NCBI GenBank assembly: GCA_013397845.1
Contig: VZTG01007667.1
Span: forward strand, 213,729 to 277,728
Source: Melanocharis versteri
Lineage: Eukaryota > Chordata > Aves > Passeriformes > Melanocharitidae
Direction of reading: 5' to 3'
Length of the DNA stretch: 64,000 bases
Shown here: positions 36,686 through 49,700 of the stretch, piece after piece
Layout: each line of letters starts with the position of its first letter
Position numbering within the stretch: the stretch's first letter is position 1
Made by a program: the position numbers and the translations under genes
The notes under the pieces: model-generated
What the model saw: the letters and a program-made list of their open reading frames with translations, nothing else
What the model was told of the DNA's origin: nothing
The model's database searches: none

Positions 36686-36888
36686 TGTCATGGTTTAGGA
36701 ATGGTATTCCTCAATTTAGTGTTCCCACTTAGCCATTCCAAACTAGAAGCTGCTCTCTCCCTCCTCCCTCCCCCTCCCACTCCTACTGCACTGGAATGGA
36801 GAGGAGAATTGGAGGCTCAATAGGTAAAGATCATGGGTTGTGATAAGAACAATTTACTGGAAACAGCAGATAAAGAATAATGTTGTGG
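36686..36888 (-). repeat. Partial 3' LTR (R/U5 end)
   Basis: About 200 bases matching the 3' half of the LTR at 37876-38324 and ending, on the minus strand, aaaccatgaca. The U3 half is absent. Confidence 0.75.
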
Positions 36889-37321
36889 GGGCCCTGCTTC
36901 CTCTTCATCCTTCACTATCTGAATTGATTTGGTCTTGAATTCTTCTTTTGTCTGAGGGCGATTGCTATTAGAATGGGTTGTTCCTCTGGTTCAGCTGCAG
37001 TTTCAGTGGTCAGAGTGCCTATTGGTCTACTTTCCTCCAATTCCTTCTGAACGTGCTGTCTAGTGACGAGCAGTGTCTGGTAAATAATATCCAAGGCTCT
37101 ATTGGAATAGAGACTCTCTGGAATTGCAAGAGCATTTTTCTTTCAAATATTCTTCCATGTTGTCAGGGTCCTGAGTTGTTCAGGGGCGAACTTTCAAATT
37201 ATTGGAGCAGAATAGTCCTTCAAAAGTCCTTCCATTTTCTCCCATCTTCCATGTCACTTTTGACTATCCATCCTCAGGGCATATCTCTGAAAGACCTTCC
37301 TAAAAAATCTCTTTTGTAACC

Positions 37322-37753
37322 CTAAACATCATGTGGACTGCACTGCGGAGACCTGGCGGACCTAGCAAAAAAGCACATGCTTTCCTTAACATCCGAGGGA
37401 AATTCAAAATCCTCAAAAGCTGTTTTAACAGGCCTGAAGGAGGAAATGGGGGTGAAAAGCTGGGGAAAATCATCCTTCCCTGTTCCCCCCACAGACTGGA
37501 TATGATTGCTAATGGACTCTGAAAGATAGAGCCTGAGGTAAGGATAGGAGAGCAACGCTGAATACACATCCCAAATGACCCTCATTGCCCTTGATGTTAT
37601 TGTGTCATAAGCTGGTATCACACAGTACAGCAACAAAGCAATTCTGATCTCTCTCCCTGCTCTGAAAAATATCATCATGAGGAGCACATTTTGCATATAC
37701 AGGAATACATGCAGAGCTAGGTACCACACACATGTGAACAGACCAAGCAACAT
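37322..37753 (-). CDS. Unassigned ORF inside the compact ERV
   Basis: A 143-codon frame in the sense orientation of the element, starting about 100 bases after the primer binding site, where gag would begin. The first about 30 residues are hydrophobic (signal-anchor-like) and the rest is mixed with no zinc knuckle, protease, RT or Env motif that I recognise. The open length may be chance, because another frame (37300-37569) is also partly open. Possibilities are a decayed env or leader piece, a captured sequence, or noise. Not named. Confidence 0.2.
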   Translation of the reverse strand: MLLGLFTCVWYLALHVFLYMQNVLLMMIFFRAGREIRIALLLYCVIPAYDTITSRAMRVIWDVYSALLSYPYLRLYLSESISNHIQSVGGTGKDDFPQLFTPISSFRPVKTAFEDFEFPSDVKESMCFFARSARSPQCSPHDV

Positions 37754-37850
37754 TGTGACCCCTGGCTTATTACCTAATACAGCGAATGCTTAGATCAAAT
37801 TTCTTTCCAACCAGCTCTGAGCAGATCTGTTGTCACCTCAGCACTTCGTA

Positions 37851-37867
37851 CCTCACGTTGGGTGCCA
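37851..37867 (-). other. Lysine-type retroviral primer binding site
   Basis: On the minus strand it reads tggcacccaacgtgagg, very close to the tRNA-Lys1,2 primer binding site used by many betaretrovirus-like (ERVK) elements. It lies eight bases after the 5' LTR end. It fixes the element's orientation and shows that the right-hand LTR is the 5' one. Confidence 0.75.
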
Positions 37868-37875
37868 AATAAAAC

Positions 37876-38324
37876 TGTTGTTGTTTGGGAATGGTAGTTT
37901 CCAATTTAGTGTTGCAACTAAACCACTGTAAACCACATGCTATTTCCTCACTTCGCCTTCCTTCTCCCTGTGAGACAGAATGCAGAAAGAGAACTGGAGG
38001 CACAAAAGGTAAAGACCATGGGTTGAGATAAGAACAGTTTATTGGGAACAGCTGATAAGTAAGACAGTGAACAGTAACAGCAAAGCCTAATGACAGAGCA
38101 TATATGAAAAAAAGTTGGACTATTCACATGTGTTTGCTCACCTCTCCTGGATAACCCCTGAAAATTCATGACTGCTCACTCCCCACACTAGCCAGATCCA
38201 GGAGGGAGCCCCTCTCCTGTCCCCAGGAAATGAGTGGAGGTGATGTAGAATAACCTCTGGGTCCTAGCCTTTCCCACTCCTGGCTGCTGCAAAAATTAAC
38301 ACTGTCCTGGCCCAAACCAGGACA
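37876..38324 (-). repeat. 5' LTR of the compact ERV
   Basis: A 449-bp LTR on the minus strand starting tgtcctggtttgggccagg and ending ccaaacaacaaca. A polyadenylation signal AATAAA (plus strand tttatt, 38038-38043) precedes the conserved ttcttatctcaaccc block. Confidence 0.78.
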
Positions 38325-38571
38325 CCATGTTGACATTATTCAGCATAAGAGACAAATACAAGAGGTGTGAACAGCAATAAATTAAGCACACACAGAGATA
38401 AAGAGATTCATGCTATTTGCATCCCTCCCAAGGAGAATTCATGTATGCTCCTAATTCTTCATATGTCATTTTTGGTTTTCCAATTACTGTTCTTGCGCAT
38501 TCAGGAAAATTAACTTCCTATCTGTGGTTCTCTCTCCTTTTTAATATTTGATTGTCTCCTCCCTACACTAG

Positions 38572-38925
38572 GGTCACAAATTGAGTCCAACGATTAACCT
38601 GGCACTGCTAAGTCCACCTCTAAAGCATATCCCCAGGTATCACATCCATGTGGTTTTTGTACACTTCCAGGGATGGTGATTTGACCACTTCCCTGGGGAG
38701 TCTATTCCAATGCCTGACCACCCTTTCAGTGATGAAATTTTTCCTAATATCCAAACTAAACCTTGCCTGGCACAATTTGAAGATGTTTTGTCAGGTCCTA
38801 TCACTTGTTGTTTGGGAGAAGAGACTGACCTCCAACTCACTACAACCTCCTTTCAGATAGGGGTACAGAGTGATAAGGTCTCTCCTGAGCCTCTTTTTCT
38901 CCAGGCTAAACTTACAAGTGATTGC
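38572..38925 (-). mobile_element. CR1 LINE 3' fragment
   Basis: Antisense CR1: gagtccaacgattaacctgg, cttccagggatggtgatttg, accacttccctggggag, tttttcctaatatccaaact, and ctcctgagcctctttttctc before it ends. The minus-strand frame 38640-38840 preserves parts of the ORF2 tail (FRCLGKISSLKGWSGIG-like) with stops nearby. It sits about 250 bases from the compact ERV. Confidence 0.88.
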
Positions 38926-41900
38926 CTTTCCACAACATTTTTATGTACCTATTGATCAGAAAGAGTAAGCATATTTTAAGTCAAATTGTTGGAGACTATT
39001 CATGGTGAGGGTATGAATAGTTTCATTAAATAGCTTTTCTATTCATAATTAAGCAAAATTAATATAATATTTCATGAAAATACTAGATTAAGACTGCTAT
39101 TGAGGAGATATATGCTTCATGGCCTTAGAGAAAAATTAAGCCTGTGCCACCATTTTAAATCACACAACACTGCTGCTAGAGCACATGAGAACAGGATGTG
39201 TTACAGTTGCTTCTGTTGCATCCCTCTTTTTTCATCTGATAAATAATTCATTTGTCCATGTAATGCGAAACAGTTCTAATAGCATAGAACAACAGATTTC
39301 TTTCCTCAAATTTATGGTAGCCTAAAGGTTACGGCTCTCATAAGACTTTCTCAGCGACTGTCAGAACACCTATGCAGAATGTTTGCATTCTTCCTATATA
39401 ATTTATTTGTGGGAAGATCCTTAGGAATATAACACTGTTAGTCCCCTTCTCTGAAAACTCTTAAGGATAATCCTCATACAATAGTGCTTTCCTAAGCCCT
39501 TGTAATTGCCCTGGGAAATACAAAAACACAGACACTCACAGACACACAGACACACAGACACAGATGCACACACAAAAATGGTATTATAAGGGTGTCATAA
39601 TGCAACTTGAGAAGGAGAAAACTTTTTTCAGTATATATAAAATTTTGTGGTTGGGCTTTTTCTTGTGTGTGTGTGTGTACCATATCTGCAACATTTTTAA
39701 TTTGGGAACCCTTAGGAGTTTATGGAATGAAAGATATCATAGTGAGGAAAACAAACACCTTACCATGTATTACACCTCAGTAGATAATGAATAACAATAT
39801 TGCTTACACGCTATTTCAAAGCACAGTGCTGTCCTAGTAAATCTATCTGCGCACAAGTTCTTCATCAGTATGTTTTTACAAAGGAACATAGTCTAGATAT
39901 TTCCAGGAGCTTCATACCAGTCTGTTAGCCAAATAAGATCCTATCTTTCTTGGTTATGTTTATGAGAATGCCTTTTCACATTAAATTGGAAACAAATGGG
40001 TCTATTGCCATTCCTCTCTGGAGTACACATACTCCTGATGCACGGATTTAACACAGGCTTAAGGGGAGAATGATTTGTGAGAGTCTCTTGTTAAAATATT
40101 GGCAACACATCACTGAGGATTTCCTCCAGCAAAGGGAACAGATTATACCTCTGTGAGATGAATACAAAACTACATGGGGTTTCTTTGTGTTTGTTTGCAA
40201 AAAGACATACACAAGCAGCAAGGAAAACATAATTAGAAATAGTCAAACTGGTAAATGACAAAAATATGGAAAAATCACACATTCAGGGTATTTGTTTTGC
40301 AGCAAGAAAATGTCACTTAAACAAAACCAGGCTATTCAATTAAACTAGAAAGAGGATTCAATTTCTGAATATTTATATTAGATTTAAAAGAAAGATTAAA
40401 CCTTGTTAGGTGAAATCACATGCAGATAATTACTACTGTTTGTTTGTGGTCTATTAAGTCAAATTTAGGAGCATTTCACAGATGATCTAGGATTGTCACC
40501 TGTCCTCTAGCAGTCTTCTACGAGCAGAAAGGCAGGCATGAATTTTATAGATATTGTCTCATATCTGCTTACCCCAGGTAAATATCTCAAACACCCTATC
40601 AAATAGTACCAAAATTATATTTAGGCAATTTCATCCTTAATTTCTCTGTTCTGATTTCTACCTAAAATGCTAAATTGCCCATTTCAATATCTTCTCACAC
40701 TATTAATAAAATTACCCTAGACTAATAGAAACTGCAGGAGAAATTACAGTACAACTTTCGACTTATAAGTGCCCATGAAATTTGTGCAATGTAAATGAAA
40801 ACATCGAGATACCAATTTAAAATTGCTGTTAACTTTCTTTAACCATCACCTTTAAGATAGTGGAAATATTTGGACTTTTTTCATCTCCAGTCTTAAAAAA
40901 ATGGGTTTTCTATAGTTTATTTTAAAGGATTATGCCCTCAGAACACTTTAGTCAGACATACATAGTGAAAAAAACCAGAAACCCCAGACAAGATATTAAT
41001 ATTACTTATTAAAACATATATACGTAGGCATTATTAATAAGTATTCACCAGGATATTTAAAAAACTACAGGAAAGAAAGAGACAAAATAATATTGATATC
41101 AAAAATCATAGTATATTTGTTATGCAAGTATTAAAACTAGCAGAAGAATCAGGCCTAGTGCACACTGCTGCATATTGATCAGCATAGGAATATCCATGTT
41201 CTCAGTTCTCAGTCCCCCAATGTATACAATACCTCTGAGTTAGTTTACACTTGCATTCTGCTCTGCCACATGGCAACCTAGTCCTTTGCTGAAGAGCTTC
41301 TGTTTCACGTGGAGTTTGGATTAATTCTTCATTAATAATCCTGTATGGAGTTTGAATTAACATATAAGGCCAGGGCACCTGTCCATACTGTGGGTGCCCC
41401 TATATGATGTTGAGAAATAGAGTATTCTGTCAATTATTTTACATCATAAGCTTCTATGGTATACAAAGTATTAATGGCTGGATGGTCACATTGATGTAAT
41501 TGTGCTCCTCAAAATTCAAGCAGGTCAGGCTACATGGATGTCCTTCTTTTTTCCTCTTAATATTCATCCATATGTAGTCTAAATGAATGCTCTCACAGCA
41601 GGCAACATGGGTACCCTTCACATCATCTCTTCATACAGCAAAATCCATTCATAAATCCTGTAGTTTGTATTACAAGGTAATTGTCTGACTATAGAGTTGG
41701 TTTCCAGGTGTTTACAGCTCCTTTGCCTACTTTTAGATTTAAAAAAAAATGTGTTAATGGTATAGAAGAATAACCTCTAGAGTAAATTGTTATGGAAGGA
41801 AAATATATTGAGATTTGCCTTATACAAGTCTCAAACCTTGCAGCATTTCAACTGTTAGCATAACACATTGTTCCCAATTACTTCATAATTGTGGACATAA

Positions 41901-43839
41901 AGAAATTTTAGCTTTGGTGTTATTCCTTAAAATCTTTTATTGTCACCAAAAGCCCCTTAATATGAAGTTTAAAAAATAATCCCCAGAAACTTGTAATTTT
42001 TTCCGAATGCGACTTTCCGATCCAAGCCCTATTACCCAAAAGCCTGTAAGACATGAATATGAAAGCTGGTGGCAACAAATCTACCTAAGAGAGAGGCAAA
42101 AAAAAAAAAAAAATCTATAGTTTTTCAGTTCAGTATAACTGTTGTTATTGCTAAGTATGAACCCTGTGGGAGCTGTTTCATTGAGGAGATTGGAAATACA
42201 ATATGGACACTTTTTACCTCTAGGTCACTGTTTCAAGTATAGCTCAGACTAATAATGACAAAACTGTACCATATAATCTGCTAGCTTTGGAATGATCTGC
42301 ACCAAATGATTTGGCAATTCAAAAGAAATCCTAATAGACCTCAAACTCATCAACTTTGTATCAAATAAAATCTTAATTGCAGACCTTAACAGACCGGCGG
42401 TATCTTACTTGGCTTAGAAAAATTAGTACTGTTACTTCACTAGCTATGTCATTTCAATGGATGAAAAAAAGCTAAAACTTTGCATTTTGGCCAACCATTT
42501 ATTTGCTGGAGAACACAGCTGTAATTATTTCAAATATTCAGTAAGTTTAAAAACTATTATATTGGTTTAAATGAAGATATTAAAGTTCCATTTTCACCCC
42601 CATTTTAAAGAGTTAAATAGCTATGAAATTTATTGAGTATATCTAAAGATGCACTAGAGGTTTGGTTCTTATTTCTTCCTGATAAGACCTGGGTCTATCA
42701 GATATTTTCTTTAAAGAAAATCATCCAAAACAAAATCTAACAATGCCTTTTCAATTTAACCTTTCTGTAATACATATTCTGTCTTGTATTTAGCAAGCAC
42801 TAATTTGAAGTCTTTGAACTAGATATTTCACCTCTCAGGTGCACTTCTGAACTCCCAAGCCCATCAGACCTGCTAGAAAATTGTCTTTACTTCTCTTGGT
42901 CTGAAATAAGCTTTTATAGTTTCATGCATAGTGAAACATTTGTGAGAAATGGGCTTGAAAAAGCATCATATTAGGACACCTTATAAATAGATGGTTGGCA
43001 CCTGTCTCCAGAGTAATATAAGTCCATTTCAAAACCTTTCACAGCCTGAATAAAAGAGATAGTTTAAACCAATTTTGCCTCAGGCCAAGATTCACAAAGG
43101 CATTCAGGATTTTGGATTATTTTTTTCTCTGTTGAATGAGACTTAGTTTGCTCAATGACTTTGGGAAAGTGCAGTGTACTCAGGAGTTTTAGCTAACGAC
43201 CAGCTCTGAGATTAGTTCCCCTCAGTGTTCATTTAATGACTGTGATACACCCCACTGGAACTCTTGGAGTTCAAGCATTCACTCCAAACTATTATTGTAT
43301 GACAGACGGCCTTGTTTTCTAGATAGAGTGGTGTTTGTTTGTCTTTATCAGAGAATTACCTGTTAGAACTTCTCTCTGGAGCATAATTCCTAGGGAAATC
43401 TCAGCTAGGTTTCACATGCTGAGAGCACTCTAGAACTCCATGGTAGTGGAGGATATTATTTCTTCCAGACATCCCTCATCTTACAGCAAATTCACTTCAG
43501 GATCCAGAAAAAAATTAATCTTTGTCCCCAAACCCATTCTATCTAACTTTTACAACAGACACAATGATGCCATTTGGCCATTCTTCTCAATTAAAATAAT
43601 GTCCCATGCTTTTTTGCCTGAAAATTCTTTAATAGACTAGAAGTAATCTTTTGTATTTCACTGGCTAACACAGGGCACTTCAGAAAGCTACATCTCTTTG
43701 GTGATTGCCTCCTTATTTTTATGTGTTCCAGCATGAGATTTTTTGGCTGAAAAAAACCCTGAACTTTCCATTCCTTCTCAATCTGCTTATACAAAAACAG
43801 AGAGGATACAAACACACAAGGATAACCACTGCTGAATGA
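38926..43839. other. AT-rich DNA with small microsatellites
   Basis: Nearly 5 kb with no recognised mobile element or gene. It contains a (CACAGA)-type tract at 39528-39575, a (TG)n run at 39664-39678 and an A run at 42100-42113. Confidence 0.55.
39528..39575. repeat. (CACAGA)n-like microsatellite
   Basis: Degenerate repeats of cagacacaca and gacactcaca over about 48 bases. A short (TG)n run follows 90 bases later at 39664-39678. Confidence 0.85.
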
Positions 43840-44750
43840 CAGAAGAGACCTGGTAAGACACAGAAAATGCAGAAGTGCTGAATGCCTTCTTTGCCTGGAA
43901 AGTGTAGTCACCCACTACAAAACCCACCCTTTGAGAATCCCAGGTACCAGAAACAAGGGGAATAATCTGGAGAAAAGATGATGCACAGCTGGTGGAAAAG
44001 AATCATATCAGGGCATACTTGAGCAAACCAGACATACATAAATCCATCATCTATGAGGGGATACTCTCACAACTGCTGAGAGAGATTGCTGTTGTCATTG
44101 AAAGGAAAGTAAATTTTATTCCTATTTTCAGACAGAGCAAGAAGGAGGACCCAGGAGCTATGGACTGGTCAGCCTCACCTCAGTCCCTCTGAAGGTCTTA
44201 AAGGAGCTAAACTAAATCTAAACCCTGTTTTCAGGCATGTAAAGAAGACAGCCATCAGGAATAGTCAGCAAGGTTTCACCAAGGGGAACGCACACTTAAC
44301 AAAATGAACTTCTGTAGTGAAATGACTGTCAGGTGAGGGTAGAGCAGGAGATATCTACTCAAATTTCTGCCAGATCTTTCACACAGTCTCCTTTAAGATA
44401 CTTATAGACAAGCTGATGAAGTATGGGCTGAATAAGTAGACCGTGAGGTGCATTGAAAACTGGAAGAATGGACAGACCCAGAGGCTCATGATCAGTTGCA
44501 CAGAGGCAAGTTGGAGACCAGTGACTGGCGGTGTACTCCAGAGGTCAGTACTTGGTCCAGTCCTGTTTAACATCCTTAATGATCTGGATGATGGGGCAGA
44601 GTTCACTCTCAGCAGCTTTGCTAATGACCCCAAACTGGGAGGAGTCACTGATGGTCATGCACCACCCGGAGGGATTGCAACAGCCTGGAGAAATGGGCTG
44701 ATAGGAACTTCATGAAGTTCAACAAGGAGCAGTGCAACACTTAAAAGTAG
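43840..44750 (+). mobile_element. CR1 LINE reverse-transcriptase fragment
   Basis: Sense CR1, truncated at both ends. It starts near gctgaatgccttctttgcct (about 43877), continues with agcaagaaggaggacccag (the KKEDPG segment, about 44137), gtcagcaaggtttcaccaag (about 44263) and ggagaccagtgactggcgg, then gtcctgtttaacatcctta. An open piece (44443-44715) holds the RT palm: SVLGPVLFNILNDLDDG and SSFANDPKLGG. The catalytic FADD reads FAND (44617-44628), so even this domain lacks an essential aspartate. Other stops and shifts are present. Confidence 0.88.
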
Positions 44751-46590
44751 CCAATAGTGTTCAGTTTAGATTAATGAGTTCCAGGATTTGAGGAAAAATA
44801 ATTAAGTATTGATAAGTATCAAAGTTACTTGTCTCTCTCATTTCTTCATGGTGTCTGTCATTGGAGCACCTATAATTCGACTTCTTGGTCTTTGGTCATG
44901 ATTTTTCTTCAGGAAAAGAGTTCTTTTCATCTAGACACAAAACTTTAGGCCTCTTACAGCTGCATCTCTCACTTTCTATAGCCTACTATTTGTTATAACA
45001 CACAGATAGATTGTCTGCTTCTCAGAGTTAATCAGTGACAAGACCACTTCCCAAATAACACACACATTGTTTGGAGCAAACCAAAAGCAAAAAGAAGTAT
45101 ACATAAAAGCATTAAATAGGTTTTGCATATATAAAAGAATATATATAAAAGAATATGATTTAACATGTAGAATGTTGGCAGATTAATTCCATAATTCAAT
45201 TAATAGGTGCTTTAAAGTCCTTGGCTGTCTCTGTTGATTGTTTTCTTCCTGTCTGTTTCCTGTTTTCTTCCTTTTCTGTTTTTGAATCAGATGAAAGTAG
45301 TACTATTTTCCAGTCACCAGTGTAAAGATGAATGCTATTTAACCAGTAGTGGAATTTGCACCAAGTCCTCTTTTCCGCATGACTGAAATTCCAATTTTCT
45401 TTCCAGTGCTTAGTCAGGAATGCAGTAACTACCATCCCCTAGAAAACATCTGTATCATACTGTATTATTCAGTATATTCCAATGTTGTATTTCTCAAACG
45501 TTCTGTGTGTCCAGAGCATCCACCATCTGACTGGAACAGTCTATAAATATTCTAAGCATTGAGAGTATAACATCTGGCACACTTGTTATTAGCCTTTCAT
45601 TCCACATTTTATTTATATTATAATTTCAGTAATGGCTTTTTAGTTCAGACATGATGCCTGTGTCAAAAGTACATCTTATTAGTATTCACAAACTATAGAC
45701 TGATGAAATAATCATGTCAAAGATTTGCTGATCATAATTTCTATGATACTGAGGATTTCAACAGATATTACAATTGTCTCCATGCTCTGTATTATTAATG
45801 ATAACAGCTGCAAGTCTTGCATGTTGCAGTAGTCTGAGCTGAGACTTACCATATTTTGACATATGACTAGTTAACCTAAGCTCAGAATTGGTACACTTCT
45901 TCAGAAAAGTGTTAAACTACTGTTAGCAGTTAGAAGAGGGAAAAATAGCTTCCTTTTAACTCCATCTGGGAAACACCGAGAATACAAACTGTTGCTAATA
46001 AAACATTGAATCTTATACATAGTACATGGTGAAAAAAATCCGGGGAAAAAAATAAGTAAATAATGAACTACATACATTGATAATTGCAAAAACAGAACAG
46101 TGAAGATAACAGGAAGACACAGAAATAGTATTAAATGATGGTATTACAATAACATAATGTACTTCATTGAAAACATGCCTATGAAAGGTGATTCTTGTAA
46201 CTAGAATTCCAATATATAGAGAAAATTGTGTACATAAAGGAAAGGTTAGTTGGAATCAGAATTCTTATTAGGATTTTAAATAGCCCAGAATTATTGGGTA
46301 GATCTAATTTCCTCCATACTAAAAGAAAAAAGAAACCAAAGAAACAATCCAAAACAAACCCAAGCAAAAAATAAGTACATAATTCCGTCAAGCCATTTGA
46401 AAACTGCAGGCCTACATATGAAAGAACTTAATTTGGCCTTGTTAACAAATGTAATGATTCAGTTTTTAGGTAAAGTAGCGAGGAATTAAAAACAAAGAAG
46501 AAATGACAGATGGTATATGACTAGAGACTTGCAGGAATGAAAATTTCCTGCACAAAATCTCAAGGTACTCAGAATCACAAAACAGCATTT
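44751..46590. other. AT-rich unannotated DNA
   Basis: Contains a tiny tandem duplication of atataaaagaat at about 45129-45155 and an A/C-rich patch at 46320-46375. No gene or recognised element. Confidence 0.5.
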
Positions 46591-46760
46591 ACTGAGGAAT
46601 TATCTCCTAGTAACTGAAGACAGCCAACCATGTACCATCTAGAGGAGAAGCCATCCTTGACCTACTTGCAAATAGAGAGGAATCAATTAAAAAATTGAGA
46701 AGCATAGTGAAATGTGGAGCAGCCACAATGAACTAGTAGATTCTAGAGAAATAATTAATG
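46591..46760 (+). mobile_element. CR1 endonuclease fragment
   Basis: The segment agccatccttgacctacttg (46650) reads AILDLLANREE, a conserved stretch of the CR1 endonuclease domain, and ggagcagccacaatgaactag (about 46716) lines up with the catalytic GCSDHELVEF segment but reads SHN in place of SDH. Stops interrupt the frame. It lies downstream of an RT fragment on the same strand (43840-44750), the wrong order for a single element, so it is a separate insertion or a rearrangement. Confidence 0.65.
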
Positions 46761-49700
46761 AGTTTACTTAGCACAATGGTACATGAATACTGAATTTTAA
46801 GAAAGAAAATTAAACTCAAATTCACAAAAATTGAGGAGCCAGGGAAATTTCTGGGCAGTTCCCCATGACAGTGAGTGTGAGAGAAGCTTCCCAGGACTTT
46901 TCACACTGAGTCACTGGAACTAGTCAGTGAAAAACTTTTGTAGCTGATCTGCATGAGCTGATGAAGTGTTCAGTGTGCATGGTCCCACTGCTCCTTTTCC
47001 TGCTTAGCTCCTCTTTGTATTTTGTGTCCTTCCCATATATCTGTGTAGCAGAACCCATAGGTACTAACACTGAATATTTCATTAGAATAGCATATCCAAA
47101 GTTCATCCATACAAATGATTCTAACAATTTGGCTTTAACTGTCCAGAGGGCAGCAAAGAGAAACAGTAAACGTAGAATTATAGAATTTAAACTCATTTAA
47201 ATAATTGAGTTTTCCAGGCCAAAATAGTATCGATATTGGTATTATTAATAATAATATTCATATCAATATGAATAACGGCAACAACAATAATACTAACAAC
47301 AGCTCCTTGCATACATCTTTTCCAGAATAATAGTTTGCACTAATGAGGTAAAATCTGTAAGTTTAGTATTATAGCACTTCTCATCCTCTCTAATATCATG
47401 AATCTGGACTAAGGATTCTGGACCCTACGGAAGTGCACAATACTCCTGCATAGGACCATGAGTTTTGAAACCATTTTTGACATTAGACCAACACTACAAC
47501 ATGCATGAAGACTTCCTAACATGTACTGCTTTTGAAATCTTGATGGGGTGATTATGTTCAAAGAAAAAACTATAGGGAGCATGTGTGAGGGGGAAATTTA
47601 ATGTGCCTGGCTGCCTTTATGTTAGTTCTGATCCAAGGACCTTTTTCTATTCAGTTCAGCTGAAAAGTTGACTAGATAGAGTGTGTCTTATTTTGGGATA
47701 GCGCTTTCATCTAGGATGCAGTCCCAAAAAAAGGACTGTCTTCAGGCTTGCATTCTGTGAAGTAGATGCTGGTTAGAGGACAAGTTTATTCTTAGGCCCT
47801 TCCTTTCTCCTGAGGCTACAGTCATGCATACAACTTCCTCCAAGGGATTTTCTGTAATCCATGAACTTGCCAGATAATCACAGTACCAGCTTCTCTCAGA
47901 GAATAAGTACCTGATAAGGCATATCAGAAACATTGATGTCTTTTGGGTTTTAATAAATCCTTTTCTCCTCTGGAAAGTGGTAAACATACCATTTATGAAG
48001 GGTGAAAGTAATGGTCGGACAAATTGCGAGCAATAATCCTGACTAAAAATCGTTTTCCCAGCAAATTAAATCCTTCAGTTTTGTAGAGAAGGTTTATGCA
48101 TAATTCTCTGTAACACAAAAATTGAAAACCACATCTCAAAGAATTAAATGAATATATTAAAAGCACCAGGGCCGTTTCTCTGAGTTGCATCAGCTAACTC
48201 CAAACAGCTAGTATCCATACGATTAAATTTTTATACACTCCAGAGAAAGTATGGACTCCCCGAATTTGTGTATCGTGAGTGGTCCGTGACCCACCCTAGC
48301 TTTCAAGAACTTAATACAAATTGTTTGGGAAATGGCAGGAGACCGAAAAACAAAACCATGCTAATAAATAATTAAAGCAATTTAAGGCATTTAGCAATAT
48401 GTGTACACAAGCAATAGAGTTACTGTGCTCAGGAATGCTCTTGGTACTCTTTAGAGGAGACCACACAATATTCCAGCAAACTATTGCTTTCATAGAAAAA
48501 GAGAATGCTACTTTTTTTAATGCTTGATATATCAGATGCCACATCAGGCAAATAAATTTGGGGATACAGGATGTTCGGAAGGAGTAACTTCTAAATTTGA
48601 CATACTGGGACTAAGAGTCGTAGTAACCATGGTACAACAGAATAGTATAACTGCTGTTGTAGAGGGATGATTTCTTTATTGAAAACCACAAGGACTACAG
48701 TTTTACAGTTACTTGCTGAAGGTGTCCCACCTAGTCAAACAAATTTCAGGGAAACAAACATCTGGGTAGATAGTCTAAGGTATCTAGAACTGTATTCCAG
48801 GAACCTATAGTAATTATAATCTGTTATTAAGCAACCAAATGTAAAACTAGGATTGTGGCTGTCCTCATAGAATTATACAGAGGACCAGTCGTAGAGCAGA
48901 TATGGCATTAGAAATTTAAATTACAGTATAAAGGACAGAGAAGCAGATTTTTTCAAATTTTAATAAATTGAAACCATTTATTATTAAAAATAAAAAAGTG
49001 CTATAGGGGAAAAATTTAGCAGTGCAAGAACAAATTATCTCATGAGCGAAAAGGCAATGCAAATAAAGGAAAACCAAAACATAGATTGCTTAGCTCATAG
49101 TTTGTACAAGAAGATCTATAAGGGAAAACTTGAGATATTCTCATAATCTGTTCTGCAGAACATTATCTCTTAAAGAATCTGCTGTCACTTTACTACATTG
49201 TAGGTTTTACAATATTACTGGAAATTCAGGGATAAAAAAGAACAAATTTATCAGCAAAGATGAATTAATGTGTATAAAGAATTTAAAATGTGTAGAAGAG
49301 TGACACTTTGACAATACACAAGCATTTTTACAGTGTGTATTACAAGATTTTATAGGTGCTGTACTTACCGCCCTGAGTTTATTGATTGAAATTTTTGGTT
49401 ACTACAATGAACCTTGATTGCATTTGCCATTTTGCTTGATTGAGTAATATACAATTAGACTTAAGGAAGAACATTTTACGTAGCAATACAAAGTTGCATA
49501 ATGAAAATGTCCTAGAAATGTTTCCCTTTTATTTTCTTTCCTTGCTGTAGTAGAATGTTTTAGGGTTTGGGGATTTTTTAAAGTTTAAAAAAAAATCAGG
49601 TGAAAATGGTTGCTGATTTCTGCTTTTGTGAAAAATCAAGCAAATACTTTTCTATATTTCTTATTTGGCCTTTTTTTCCCTGTTGTTTTTCTCCCTAAAA

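Larger units (their letters stand above)
36686..38324 (-). mobile_element. Compact ERV with Lys-type PBS, unassigned interior and partial 3' LTR
   Basis: Read on the minus strand: a 5' LTR (38324 down to 37876), a short spacer, a lysine-type primer binding site (37867-37851), about 960 bases of interior, then the R/U5 end only of a 3' LTR (about 36888 down to 36686). The two LTR ends align (plus strand: ggaatggtattcctcaattt versus ggaatggtagtttccaattt, then gggttg(t/a)gataagaacaa/g). Flanks are ctatg (36681-36685) and ccatg (38325-38329), a possible 5-bp duplication with one mismatch. The interior shows no gag, pol or env that I recognise, only a 143-codon minus-strand ORF. It could be a deletion derivative or a non-autonomous element. 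Confidence 0.78.

Noticed and set aside
46924..47200. Overlapping ORFs on both strands with signal-peptide-like starts
   Set aside because: Hydrophobic starts are common in AT-rich frames. The cores match nothing I know, and simultaneous openness of both strands argues for chance.
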